A DNA stretch of 64,000 nucleotides from Melastoma dodecandrum. Taxonomy: Eukaryota; Streptophyta; Magnoliopsida; Myrtales; Melastomataceae. A program made the translations under genes and the position numbers. The DNA is taken from the NCBI GenBank assembly GCA_029817715.1, contig JARUPY010000271.1, positions 2,480,001-2,544,000 of the forward strand, in the 5' to 3' direction. The notes under the pieces were generated by a model. It did not search any database, was not told where the DNA came from, and saw only the letters and a list, made by a program, of their open reading frames with translations. Shown here piece after piece: positions 24,401 to 35,747 of this stretch. Position 1 is the stretch's first letter; every line of letters begins with the position of its first letter.

Positions 24401-27400
24401 TCTGTGTTTTCTTTCTGGGGATTGGGTGTTTGGACACTGGTTGCAATTAGCATACATCGTTTTGTGACAGCTTCTATAATTGATTTTTATTGAAGGTTGA
24501 AAATGCAATTGAGTACTTAAAGCTTATTGGTGCTCTTGATGAGGATGAAAACTTGACTGTGTTAGGTAAACATATCCTGTCTTTGCATAAGTCCCTGGCA
24601 AGTGAGATTCTTCTAAAGGAAACTGTTTGTTGTTCATTTGTAGGGCGTTACCTGGCTACTTTGCCTGTGGAGCCTAAACTGGGGAAGATGCTCATATTGG
24701 GTTGTGTTTTGAACTACGTGGATCCAATATTGACTATTGTTGCTGGCCTGACTGTCAGAGATCCTTTTCTGGCACCAATAGACAAGAAGGATGTAAGTAT
24801 GCTCTTTCAGCGATGTATTGATCTGCAGATGAACATGGAGACTAGTGGTGTGTTTGGATTGCGAAGAATAGGACGGAAAAGAAAAGAATGGAAAGGAAAA
24901 GTTTGAATGATGGGAAAGGGTATTTTCTCGGGCTTCGTGTTTTCCATCGTTTTCCATCCCTTCCCACGGCATCCAAACACAGCCTAGGTGTTTTATAGAT
25001 CGTTCTTGGCTGGCGTCGAACAGCTTTTTCTTTAGCTAAAAAATATATCTTCTTTGCTTTGCAAAGATAAGATTGTGCTTGTATGCGCTAATTCTTCTCT
25101 GTCACTGCCTGTCAAGGTGCGCTGCAAAAGGGGTTGCTTGGTTGCTTTATCTGTAAGTTAGGTTATTCAGAAGATTTAACTTGAGTTCATGATAAAATGA
25201 AATTTCTAAGCATTTCTCCTTCAGCTACGATGTAAATGGTGTAATTTCAGATAGTATGATGGTTATGCAAGAATATTTTGATGAGAACATTTTAATGGTT
25301 AATAGTCAAATTCAAGTTTAAATTGATTCTGTTATGTGCTTAACTACATTTTTGCATCTAGTTGCACTGCCACATCCATGTTTTTTTGCCAGAAAGTAGC
25401 CCTTCATATAATGCCGGGGCCTTTATTTTTTTGGTAGAAAGGAATGCCAGGGCCTTGGCTATGAGGAAATTGGTGGAATTTTCTTGTAGAAGCCTGCTGT
25501 AGGTTTTCTTTTTTCACAATAAATGATGATATGAATCACTAATTAGTACATCCCTATAAAATTCGCTTTGTAATCATTGAGATACACTTAACTGTGATGT
25601 CTTGTTCCTTTGATGTAGATGGGCACACATGACTTTAACTTAAGAATTGGGAACTTTCATGCTATAGAACATTTTATTCTTATTTTACATTTGCTGGAAT
25701 CTCATATGCCTCGTAATGCTGACATTGTTCTTTTCTTCAGACTATGTGGATACTTGCTTTAGAGAGAATATATTTACCATTTGCAGATTTGTTTTGGTAG
25801 AAAGGATAGATACCATTTGCAGATTTGCTTCCCCTTTTCTTGTATCTGACCAGTGCGCTTTGGCAAACTTTATCTGACCCGAGCTCGAGCCTGTAATTCC
25901 TTAGTCGAGCCCGAGCCTGAGAATATTTAGGTTCGGCTCCATAATTACTGTGCAGACCTTGAATCATATGGTTGACAAGTTAATCTTTGGCACCTTTACG
26001 TAAATTTCGAGATAATTTTTTAGTTTATATGCATATTTCCATCTGTTTCCTAGTTTCTGCTCGGAATGATTCTGGAGCAATGTAATGCTTTTGATGCCTC
26101 ATTTTCTATTGAACTTGAGTTATATCATAGTTAAGCAACAAACTCGCCTGTTCACTGATCATGGTTTTCTTTATTTCCTCCCAAATCTTAGTTGGCAGAT
26201 GCAGCTAAAGAACAGTTTGCCCGTGATTTCAGTGACCATATTGCACTTCTGCGTGCTTATGAGGGCTGGAAGAATGCGGAAGTCAATTTTGCAGGATATG
26301 ATTACTGTTGGAAAAAATTTCTTTCCCTGCAATCCATGAAAGAAATGGATATACTTAGAAAGGACTTGCTCTCTTTGCTTAGAGATTCTGGCCTCCTGGA
26401 TGGCCAGAAAGCTTCCAACAATTCGTGGAACCACAATGAGGATGTCATCCGAGCAATTATTTGCTATGGTCTATATCCAAATATTTGCTCTGTTGTGGTA
26501 TAGTGGCTTTTCCCTAACAATTTGATATTGCTAGATGTTACACAAGCGAATATAAGAGTAGTTTTTTTCTAATATAGCAAATAGCCTTTAACATCTGCTT
26601 GACTATGCAAGACATGACTGGTGCTGCTTTTACTGTTTATCAACATTCCTGTACTTGACACTTGATCTATAATTTTCTATACCTTTTTATTTAGAGGTTT
26701 CCAGTTTGAACCTAGTGTGCGGCTTCAGAAACCTTCTCTCTCTGTGTCTCCTTTTCTTCTCTGTATTAATTTTTTATCTAAATTATTGTATTGGTTGATG
26801 AAATGGTGCAGTCCTTTTAAGGTTAATATATATTGTGTTGTCATGGATGATTTGCATTGATGATGCATAATTATTATGACGATAAGAAAGTGTCGTGGTG
26901 GTCCTCATCATAGCTTTGAGTTTCAGCTTGTATGGTCATAAATAGGCTTCTGTTTGAAAAATGATACATAATGTGGGTTAAAGGCAAGAATTGACTGTTG
27001 AGAGCAATTTTGTTAAAAGTTTTGCAAAGTAATGATGTCTTTGTTCTGCATCATAGCGGTATGGAAAGCACATACTGTTTTATCGATAATCAGTATGGTC
27101 AATGTAAATAGGGAAGATATGAGGGATTTGTTATTTTTTATGTCTGGAAAAATCATTTTATCCGAGGGCTTTTCTCCCTCATAATTGAAAACTCATCACC
27201 CAGAAGTTTTCCTCGTTCATTTCCCAAGTTGCCTTGCTCAACCAAACACAGAGTTAGTTTGCTAATGTCAGAAATTTGTGTGCAGCCAAGTGAAAAGTCT
27301 TTTTCCTTGAAGACTATGGAAGATGGGCAGGTCCTTTTGCATTCAGTAAGTGCTGTGAAAAGTTTTTCATTTATACTGAACTTCTCTGCCAAATGCTTTG

Positions 27401-28400
27401 AATAACCTTTTAGTGTGCTATCATTGACTCAGAGCTCTGCCAATGCCCGGAAATCTCAGATTCCGCACCCCTGGCTGGTTTTTAGTCAGAAAATTAAAGT
27501 GAACTCCATTTTTCTGCGGGATTCAACAGCGTTGTCCGACTCTATGGTTCTCTTGTTCGGTGGCAGTATCTCTCATGGAGATATGGTTTGTCCTGTCAGC
27601 ATGCATCTTTTCCCTCATGTCCATGTATCCCTTGTGCTATATCAATATGACCTTTTTGAGACGTTCTGCTTATCAGGAGGGGCACTTGAAGATGCTGGGA
27701 GGATACCTTGATTTTTTCATGAATCCTGCTGTAGCAGATATGTTTTGTACCATCAAGCAGGAACTTGATCGCCTAATCCTAACTAAGGTATACGATTAGT
27801 TGGTTCATTGACACATATTCCGGAATGTCTTGCTTCTTATGGTTTTAGTCCTCTTTTATGGAGGAATCCAGGGAAAGCAATTTTATTTACAACGGAAATA
27901 TCTAAATCTTCTGTGTTCCATCCATGCAGCTACTCAATCCCAGGATTGATGTATTCACTTATCATAGACCTCTTCTGTCTGCTGTGAGCATGCTATTGGC
28001 CATGGATGTAGGCAGTGGCAGATTTATATTTGGTCATAAATATTCCATGTTGTCAAAATCAGTTGTACCGACAGTTCAAGCTCAGTCAGCTTCAATCCGG
28101 CACACTGAAAGCTGTAATGGGGGTAATAATTCCAAAAATCAGCTGCAGACCCTTATAACAAGGGCAGGGCATCCCAGCCCCATCTATAAGACACAGCAAC
28201 TGAAGAATGGTCAGTTTCAAACAACTGTTGAATTTAATGGGATGGAGGTTACAGGTCAGCCATACAATAATAAGAAGAGTGCAGAGAAAGATGCCGCGGC
28301 AGTGGCTTTACAGTGGTTGCTGGGTGGAACTCAACCAGATGTTGACTATGTAAACCAAATGTCGATATTACTGAAAAAGCGCAGGAAGGACCATCACTAA
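15442..28400 (+). CDS. DExH-box ATP-dependent RNA helicase with dsRNA-binding domain (DExH1/3/5, DHX36-like)
   Basis: Superfamily-2 DEAH/RHA helicase that unwinds structured RNA. Nineteen exons: 15442-15669, 16056-16216, 16301-16388, 16526-16771, 17751-17846, 18617-18805, 18906-19065, 19144-19274, 20842-21009, 21097-21369, 21907-22101, 24169-24372, 24496-24565, 24644-24792, 26192-26497, 27286-27345, 27433-27585, 27677-27787 and 27930-28400. They sum to 1,153 codons (1,152 residues), close to plant DExH3/DExH5. Motifs: Walker A GETGCGKT (about 279-286), DEIH box VDEIHERG (about 379-386), [21 protein letters not shown], and motif [10 protein letters not shown] made across exons 11-12. HA2/OB regions follow, and a dsRBD (about 1064-1128: LQTLITRAG, then [14 protein letters not shown]). 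The N-terminus is Pro/Ser-rich ([11 protein letters not shown]). Intron 8 (1.57 kb), intron 11 (2.07 kb) and intron 14 (1.4 kb) hold transposon-derived repeats. No stop or missing motif was seen. Confidence 0.92.
19535..20224. mobile_element. long inverted-repeat (foldback/MULE-like) element in helicase intron 8
   Basis: The two halves, about 19535-19835 and 19910-20224, are imperfect reverse complements of each other over some 300 bp with a spacer near 75 bp. Anchors are GAGCTTTGTA at the outer ends, AATACTATTGGATTTTAATC near the centre, CACTAGTTTTRCAAAGAA and CTGGCACACTT. It has no coding sequence. Both arms also hold small GGGGTTCGGAAC-type palindromes. No target duplication could be placed. 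Confidence 0.8.
23195..23592. mobile_element. Tourist-like MITE in helicase intron 11
   Basis: About 100-bp imperfect terminal inverted repeats. The left begins GGTTAGTTTTGAA and the right, reverse complemented, GGGTCAATTCAA. Both continue through TTGCGAAATA, TTCGGTTTC and GACTTTGATTTTACA. TAA flanks both sides, consistent with a PIF/Harbinger target site. The interior carries near-palindromes such as TGTTGTTTGAAACAACA and CGTTATTTGAAATAACG. Confidence 0.75.
24843..24986. mobile_element. short MITE with GTGTTTGGAT termini in helicase intron 14
   Basis: Begins CTAGTGGTGTGTTTGGAT and ends with ATCCAAACACAGCCTAG, an imperfect inverted repeat about 140 bp apart. It starts about 50 bp downstream of the donor of the 24644-24792 exon. 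AT-rich purine core, no coding potential. Confidence 0.65.
25872..25946. repeat. fragment of the GAGCTCGAGC MITE family
   Basis: Short stretch with CCGAGCTCGAGCCTG and TCGAGCCCGAGCCTGA followed by TTTAGGTTCGGCTC, matching one end of the elements at 8021-8486 and 49427-49792. The other end is missing. It lies in helicase intron 14. Confidence 0.6.
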
Positions 28401-30989
28401 AAGAACATCAACCTACTAGGTTATTTTGATGGAAAGTGCCAAGTTTCTAGATTTATCGAGTAAACCTCCTGAGATTTCTTGTACAACTTACAAAAAAAAA
28501 AAAAAAAACTAATCGTGGTGGGTTTGTCAGAGTAACAGAAAACCGCCAATATTCTTGCTCTATGTATAAGAGTTGCTTGCATCTGCTTCATTACCTTGGA
28601 AGCTGGAGCTGCGGCAGAACCACAATACTCCATATATCATATATCCTGTTGATGTTGAACTGACAGGTAACTTTTCTGTTAACTTAAACCTTACTTTTCT
28701 GTTAACTTAAACCTTACTCTGAGCTATGTTTCATGCATGATCAGTTAATGGCAGATGCTGTATACCTACATATTGAGAGTTCTTGGTCAATTACTAAGAT
28801 AAATCTGGCTTTGCTTGAGAGTTCTTAGTCAATTACTAAGATAAATCTGGCATTGCTTTAAGCCTTAAAGCAACGGCGGGCAGAAAATGGTGCAGGTTTT
28901 TTGTTGGCAGAAAAGGATATCCTTAGCTTAAAGTCAGTGCCAAAAGTTTATAGCGCTACAGTGCACGGAATGTCTCTGTGTAAAATGTCTATTATGAAAT
29001 CCAGGGGGAAACTGTAAATGATAAAGCCTTTCTCCTGGGCCTTTCTTGCCATCTTGTCTGTCATCGTGTTCCATTACTGTCTTACATGAGAGATTTTGAC
29101 CTTCTCACAACTATCCAAGGCTGAAATTTTCAAATGTCGGCATCATTAGGTTGCCACAGGTAGAGGGATTCTGTAGGTGTGTTGCTAGCAATTTGGCATC
29201 TGTTTGTATTGCTAGTTCTTGAATGTTCTTGTTCTGTGCTAACAGAATGTCCTCATGGAGGGCGTGGGCTTCCGCAAGAAGGCCGTTCACCGAGAGGATA
29301 CATTTGGTGAAGCCTTTGATCCAATGTCCCTCTCTATTCCTAATGACTCCACTTAAGCCATTAACAGTTCACCCCTCCCCCCCCCCCCTCTTCAAGGTGC
29401 GGGAAATAAAATACATTGGCTAAGATGATCTAAATCACAAATAAAATACAATGGTGTAGAGGGTGATTTATGATTCAGGTATCCCTAGACCTTATGATGC
29501 TCCTTACCATTGCCACTACTCTTTTAAGTTTTACTCACCATTGCCTTAATAATGAAGTTCACCCTACTAATATTGGCAATTTGAGAGTGACATAGCCCAT
29601 AAGAGATGCCTCATCAAAACTGTGGATTTGTCCATAGCTATCTGGCCATAGGGCGATGTAAAATTAAAGAAGCAAACTTAAAATAAGATTCCCAACCTCT
29701 TTGCTGCCTGTCTACTTTTGCTCATTGATAGAGAGTACTAATGTCGATAAAGATCACCAGGATGCACTAAATTGTTGAGTTACTGGAAGTGGTTGCTCGC
29801 TAGTCTCCTGAAATATACTACTAGGAATAGAAACAAGAGAATAACCGCAAAAGTCTTTCGTTTATCTGATTACCACTTGGGTGGAAGTTAAATGGAAAGT
29901 GGACTGCATTTGAAGTTATGGAAGAATTGCAGGAGTAATATGTAGCCAAAGTTTTCCACTTCAAAGGAAGCATATTTTTCTACGTGCTATCTCTCACTCA
30001 TTATGTGCTATCATCTAGAACTCTTCAAAGTATAAGAAAATGCATGATCACTTTACAGATTTTAATCATTGGGAGTAAAATTTTTTAATGGGAAGTATAT
30101 TCTTTTATAGAATTGAGTTATTTAGCTTCTTCATTGTTAGGTACCAAATCTTCCATTTTACAATGTAGAAATTGATGATGTTCTGCTCATATCATGCATT
30201 TTTGGTGCATCAGGCACTTCGACAAGTAATAGTTGGAGAAGATGGATACGTATGTACGTTATCTTATAAAGTTGTATTTCAAGACCTTTAACTTCTGATT
30301 TAAATGTCATCAAAAGGGAAGCTTTGTTATTTTCCTCCTCATCTTCACTGGTTACAAACTGTCTATATGAATGGCCAATATTGATGTGTGATTGAATCTA
30401 TTAATATTGAAATATAAATATTATGCATTGTTTTTTCAGTTTTTTCTGGAGAAGTGCTACTGTGCACAAGCTCCTGAGCATGAAATGAATTAAAATCACA
30501 GACATAGGTAGGCATGCCAAATAGATCATGTCATGATTATCAAATTTGAGAACAATCATCGCAAGTTACAAGGTGGACTCAATGCTTCATGTACAGTGGC
30601 TGAACACATCCTTGTGAAGTCGTGTCTTGTGGCACTTTGCAGAGGTGACAGTCCCCCCCCTTTTTGTGTAATTATATTATGTCCACTTGAATTATATGCT
30701 ACATACATAGTGACACCTAGTCGGAATCCAACTAATGTAGGTAGGGGAATATGAACGTCCATGTATGCAGGTTTTTCTTGTTTAGGGGCTATACATTGGA
30801 AGTGGATTTTGTGGTTGAGTCAAGGCTCACCCAGGAAAGGAAAAATAAATTCTGGGATTGTAGAGCAAAATCAACCTCTGAACCCTACCATCACTCATTT
30901 TAATTACTCAACCGATGGCACGGATGTGTGGTTGCTTTGGGGAGAAGATCAGCTTACTAAATCCCTTTTGGCATGCATATTAAGTGTTT
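28401..30989. other. 3' flank of helicase and intergenic sequence
   Basis: 28401-28660 is probably the helicase 3' UTR and includes a 17-A run near 28491. Two small tandem duplications follow: a unit of about 24 bp twice (TTTCTGTTAACTTAAACC core, 28670-28720) and a unit of about 42 bp twice (TTCTTGGTCAATTACTAAG and its TAGT variant, 28775-28858). A LINE fragment is listed separately. 29375-30989 shows no gene I can support, only AT-rich sequence and a C run at about 29376-29392. Confidence 0.5.
28990..29353 (-). mobile_element. relic of a LINE-type RNase H domain
   Basis: On the minus strand from 29353 the translation runs SGVIRNREGHWIKGF, then LLAEAHALHEDILLAQ and IQTDAKLLATHL. This is the pattern of the plant non-LTR RNase H domain (GGVIRD..W..GF, AELxAL, D at VExDSK). 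After a stop and frameshift it resumes with KVKISHV and TDKMARKAQEKG, matching the domain's end. Reading-frame breaks show it is dead. Confidence 0.7.
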
Positions 30990-33103
30990 TCAACTGGATG
31001 GGAATGGCAAGGAGATGATCTTTTTCTTCCATGTTGTTCTTCCTCTGAGAATCTCCGCTTTCTGTGACTCTCCATTTAGCTGGAGGAGGTGAGTATACCT
31101 TAGCAGCATCAAGCTAACTGACCCAAGTAGCCCATTTCCCTGTAGAATTTCAGATGCTAGAGGAAATCCACTGACTAGGTTATTAACCTGATTGTCATGT
31201 TGAATACCATCGTTCAGAATTCCATCATCATCTGGTTGACAAAGTGACTGAACTATGTCTGAACTTCCACATTCTCTTCTATATTCTAGTATTATACTAG
31301 ACAGTTGGTGAGTTTCCAAGAAATCCTCTGGGATTGTCTGTGGAGGGAATTTGCATAAATTAGGAGCCCTACCAAGTAACTAGTGCCCTTTCAGTCTCTT
31401 CCATCAAAAGAAAAGAGTGATGGTAATGTTGGAAACGTACCTCCAGCATCCAACCCACATACTTTACATTGTTCACGTGGTGGTTCATGTCCAGGTCACC
31501 TCTCTTTGGCTGAAAAATCAGGAATCTCTCTTCACTTCCTTTTGTTGTGGTGTTCTATTTTATAGAATTGCAGTTTGGTGATTGTTATACCTTCAAATCG
31601 GAGTTTACATAGGTTGCTTTGTTGTCCAGCTTAACAATCTTCTCAGGATTGTCTTCTTGAATTGCTTGTTTCTCAATGAACCAGGGGGCAAGCTCAGCGC
31701 GGACTTCCTTGGGCATCTTAGAAAGCCGTCTGGTTTGCTGGTTCATCATTACCCAAGTGCTGCCATGTTATTTCACGAAAGCTGTCAGTTTACTTTGTAC
31801 AAACCTGAGGAACCCCGGCTATGTTGAAATTGCTGCTTTATACCTTGTTGCCTTGGCGAAGACAATCCCTGAAGCTTGGCCTCTGATCAACCAGTCTCGC
31901 CGCATCCCATTTTTACCAGATGCTCCCACCCAAGTATCTATCTCGACTACTTCACCCCTGTAACATATGAATACATGTGATGCTTTTGTAGGTTTTTGCT
32001 TTTATCCTAGAATGATGTTCTACACAGGAACAGATTTATGGTAAATCAGGCTGCTCTTACATATTAGTCTTATTTGTTTTCTCATTAACATCATGGTAGA
32101 TACTGGCAAGCACCAAATCTTTCTAGTTAGTGAAACTTTGTTGTGAATAAGGCGAAAGATGCTTCTACTCTACGCTGGTTTTAGCAGTTTGGCACTTCCA
32201 GTGATGTTTCGGGAGCTTAGCGTCTTCAACAGTTGGGCATTCCCCCATTGAGTTTGTAGTTTTATTGACACGCAGGCTCATCGTGATACTTAATGGGGAG
32301 TTATGGCCTAATAATGGCTAGTTTGGTTGGAGGAGTGGGGAGCAGAATGGAGTCGATTTTGTTAAGAAATGGAATATATTTCATTTCTTCCTCGTGACAA
32401 AATCGATCCATTTCTTTCTCCAATCCCTGAACAAAACACGCCATAAGAGTCATCTTGGCATAAATATCCAGTACTAACAGCAATAAGAACTAACCATATC
32501 GGGTAGTGATCGACTTTGACATGCATCCTGGATACAACCCATATGAGATTGTTCTTCATCATTCCGTGTGTTGCGCCAAATCCATTACTCAGAAGCCCCG
32601 ACATCCATACATGATTCAAGGCCGTTTCCTGCAAGGTTAATTCAATCTGGTAAGTCCTGCCATGAAAGATCAGGTCGGTTAAACGTGTTTCTGGTAGAAA
32701 ACAGGGATTCCATTACCTGTAAAAGATTTAGGATGCTCTCGACCGTCGCAGTCTTGTCGGGACCGACCTCGTAAGAACGAATAACGACGGTCTGCCGGTA
32801 TCCGACCCCCCCTTCGATGATGACACCCTGGCGATGAGAATCCACAAACTGCTTCTTGTTTGGGATGTTCTGCCGCAGCTGCTGCTCCGCAATGTACTCA
32901 TTCTGGGCAATGGATGTCGCAGAAGAGAGTGTGGCAACCCCCGACACATGGCTGAGTGTTTCGGAACTCCTGGCCCAGAACCTCTTGCTATCCCCATTGA
33001 TCTTGACGTTTGTGAGCTTTTGCTTGTTTAGATCGGGGCCGTCTTTGCCTGAAGAGCACCGGATGGCATGGCATGACGATGCAGTGAAGGTAAAAGAGGC
33101 CAT
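30990..33103 (-). CDS. plastid acyl-ACP thioesterase, FATB type
   Basis: Hydrolyses acyl-ACP in the plastid stroma to release saturated fatty acids for export. Six exons on the minus strand: 33103-32717, 32628-32495, 31957-31844, 31759-31591, 31509-31441 and 31337-30990, giving 406 residues, normal for FATB. Landmarks: YRQTVVIRSYEVGPDKTATV and LLQETALNHVWMSG across intron 1, NLIWVVSRMHVKVDHYP, GEVVEIDTWVGASGKNGMRR, WVMMNQQTRRLSKMP, the catalytic DLDMNHHVNNVKYVGW block in exon 5, and IILEYRRECGSSDIVQSL in exon 6. The first 60 or so residues are Ser/Thr-rich and low in acidic residues, as in a transit peptide. FATB is favoured over FATA by GKNGMRRDW and LEYRREC. The VIIEGGVGYRQTVV region recalls the FatM subgroup, a suggestion only. 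Intron 2 holds a small MITE. Confidence 0.9.
32305..32450. mobile_element. small MITE in FATB intron 2
   Basis: Inverted repeat: left arm GAATGGAGTCGATTTTGT, right arm ACAAAATCGATCCATTTC, with AAATGGAATATATTTCATTT between them. The outer parts (GTTTGGTTGGAG and CTCCAATCCCTGAACAAAAC) match only loosely. Length about 145 bp. Confidence 0.55.
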
Positions 33104-33186
33104 CTTCTTCCTTCCTTCCTCACTTATTGAATAGTTCTGTAGATGGGGGAGAGAGTTTGGAACAGAGGAACGGGAAGTTCACAGCC

Positions 33187-33192
33187 TTTATA
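33187..33192 (-). promoter_or_regulatory. TATA box of the FATB gene
   Basis: TATAAA on the minus strand, 84 bp upstream of the FATB ATG at 33103. Placed by consensus and spacing. Confidence 0.5.
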
Positions 33193-35747
33193 GCTGAAAG
33201 TTGACGGAAATCTCTGGGGTGGGGGGGGAGGAATCTGGCTTATTGTGAAACAATTCAAGACGAGTTTCTTTTTTTTGAGCAATTGGGCACGTCAAGGAGG
33301 GAGACTTTGGCAGGTTATTTGGATTCCTTTTCTTAAAAATCAAGGCTTAGAATTTATGTTTTCATTTACCTCTTGGTAATAATACATTTTACAGCGAATA
33401 ATCTAGAAGGATGTGTTTAATTCTGGAATGCCGACGGAGGGATCGATGTTCCTATCAGGTACAATCATTCAGGGCGATGACCCATAGATGTAATCGTCAT
33501 CTTAGATATATGCAAGGTTAAGGCTACGGTAAATATACGGCCTTGTTTCTCCTATGCACATTCTTGGGAACCCCTGAATTGCCTTAGTATTGATGTTGTT
33601 GTTGTTGTTGTTGTTATTGTTATCTTTCCTTTTCTTTTTTTTTTTTTAAAATGGGAGGTCTCTGTTAAAATGTCATTCTGTTGTTTGGTCCACAAGAGTG
33701 TGGAAAAGGTTTTATCGTGTCCTCCGAGGTTTAAGGGGAGGGTGGTTGGAAGGGAGGCCTGAATATGCCTGACTTTGTTCTCACTTTAAAATATGATGAA
33801 GGATTTTACTATGCTAAATTTCATGGTTCTTCTGTGCCGGGTGTGAAATCAAGGTTGGGGTAACCTGGCAAATATTGTCCTGGATATCTTCGATCTCAAC
33901 GTTGTGCCACAGTAACTTAATTTTTTTGATTCCAAATGTTGGGAACTTAACTCCCTCCCTCCCTTATTTTTGGTCAGTGTTCACTCGACAAGATGTTGGT
34001 TGTAATGAGTTTTACGTTTGCATGTTTTCCAACGACAGTGAAATGTGGACAGCGTACATGTGATTGTTGTCCGCTCTACTCTGTTGTTTTCCCCCATATG
34101 GAACTGAAACATCTTCTGGGAAAGAAAGCCGTCCATCCAGAAAAAAGGCAACATCCCGGGATGTTGGTTTCGTTTGTATTAGTTGTTGTCTGGTGAAGAA
34201 TCTTTTTCGAGTCGTCTTTGGGTTGCCTAGAAAGGGGAGGACTCTTGCATTTCACCAACTTTATGTCAAGAAATTTTCATAAAGTCATAACGAGAAAATT
34301 GTGATTTCGGAGAGGCCGAATGACGCAAGGGAGACTTACAGTTTTTAGGATTTTCGGCAGTCATTGTTTGGTGGAGAACTGTAACATGAATGCCGAAATT
34401 TGTCCAGAAGCGGTGCGCATGGGAGTAAGTTCCAAAACAGTGGTGCGCGAAAACCAATACCAACGCACATTGATGGCTTCACCACCAGCCTCTCCTAATG
34501 ATGTGGGGTTGTCCTAAGGTGATTTAGTTAGCGTGCACCTGCTTTAGCCACGAGATCTTAATTGTCCGTGGGATGTATAGGAGTATCAGCAAGGGCTCCA
34601 CATGCCACACAGTACAATCGAAATTGGTAAGATCAAATAGGCTTACCAGAAGAGAGAGAGAGAGAGAGAGAGAGGATGAGCTTCTGGATCATCTCAAAGC
34701 GTGACATTCTAGATGCCATAGTTGATAAAGGTAGAGGTTACCGTTTTTGAGAAAGACAGTAGATGGTCTGCACATAATTGCCTCGCGATTTCCTGGAGAA
34801 AGGTGAACAAATGATGGGTTAAGCAACCAAGCACGAATGAAGAATTAAGACAGCGGGAGCAAGAAAGGGGGAAGCCATTGCGAAATTGATGAACACGGCA
34901 GTAGTTATCACACTTCATTGCCTAGATATCTTCATCCATTCAAACTCGATACGGGGAACCCACAGGATAGGAAGACTAGCTCACCAGGAGTAAGAGAGTA
35001 TCAAGCGGACATATAGGAGAGACGCACTACGATGGTCAGTGCATCGGGGATACTCAAGAAGCAGATCCTTAAGAACAATTTCTAACACCTAGTTATCGCA
35101 TGTATACGTATGAATACTCATGGAAGGAAACAAAGCGGGGGCTTCGACGCACCACCTTCTTGCCAGGGCTGGAAGACAAAGGTGGGTGGGACTGGACAGC
35201 CTCCACCTCAGCAGATCGACACTTTCTCCGCTTCTTCCCTGTTGCTACGTCCTGGATTGGAACGCGGAGGCGGAGCGCAACGTCATCCGGAGGGTATCTT
35301 GGATTTACACCTGGTTTTGGTTTCGCCGCAGCGCTTTTTTGGGAGGGAACGGGAGAAGGAAAGAAATCTGGGAATTTTGGCGCCAGATTATCAAGAGGCC
35401 CGCGACTTTTGTAATACACCGTGAATGCATCATCTCGATTTTCAAAAGAAATTTGTAAACTTAATCTGCAAAATATAAGTTACTAAGTAAATTTATATTA
35501 TAAATTATAAACCAACAAGCTACACAAAATTGGTCACATGGAAAATCCCTAAAAATAAAAGCCGATGCCACCAACTTCCAGTGAGTAAACAACTAGAGCT
35601 GGGGTTGTTCGTCCATTATTGCAAATCAGTATGAATGCACCCGGATCACTTTTCCCCCAATCGTCTGAAACAAAATCCCAGGACACCTTTTCCAGCCGCC
35701 CGAGAATAGGCCCTGCAATCGGCAGCAGGAAAAGGATGACTTCATGA
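33193..35747. other. intergenic region, no supported gene
   Basis: Holds a (TTG)n tract near 33593-33615, a T run after it, and a (GA)n tract at about 34653-34673. A GC-rich patch at 35093-35424 is open in several frames on both strands, but I recognise no family in it and find no neighbouring exons. Confidence 0.4.

Noticed and set aside
33593..33615. (TTG)n and, at 34653-34673, (GA)n tracts
   Set aside because: Ordinary microsatellites with no sign of function.
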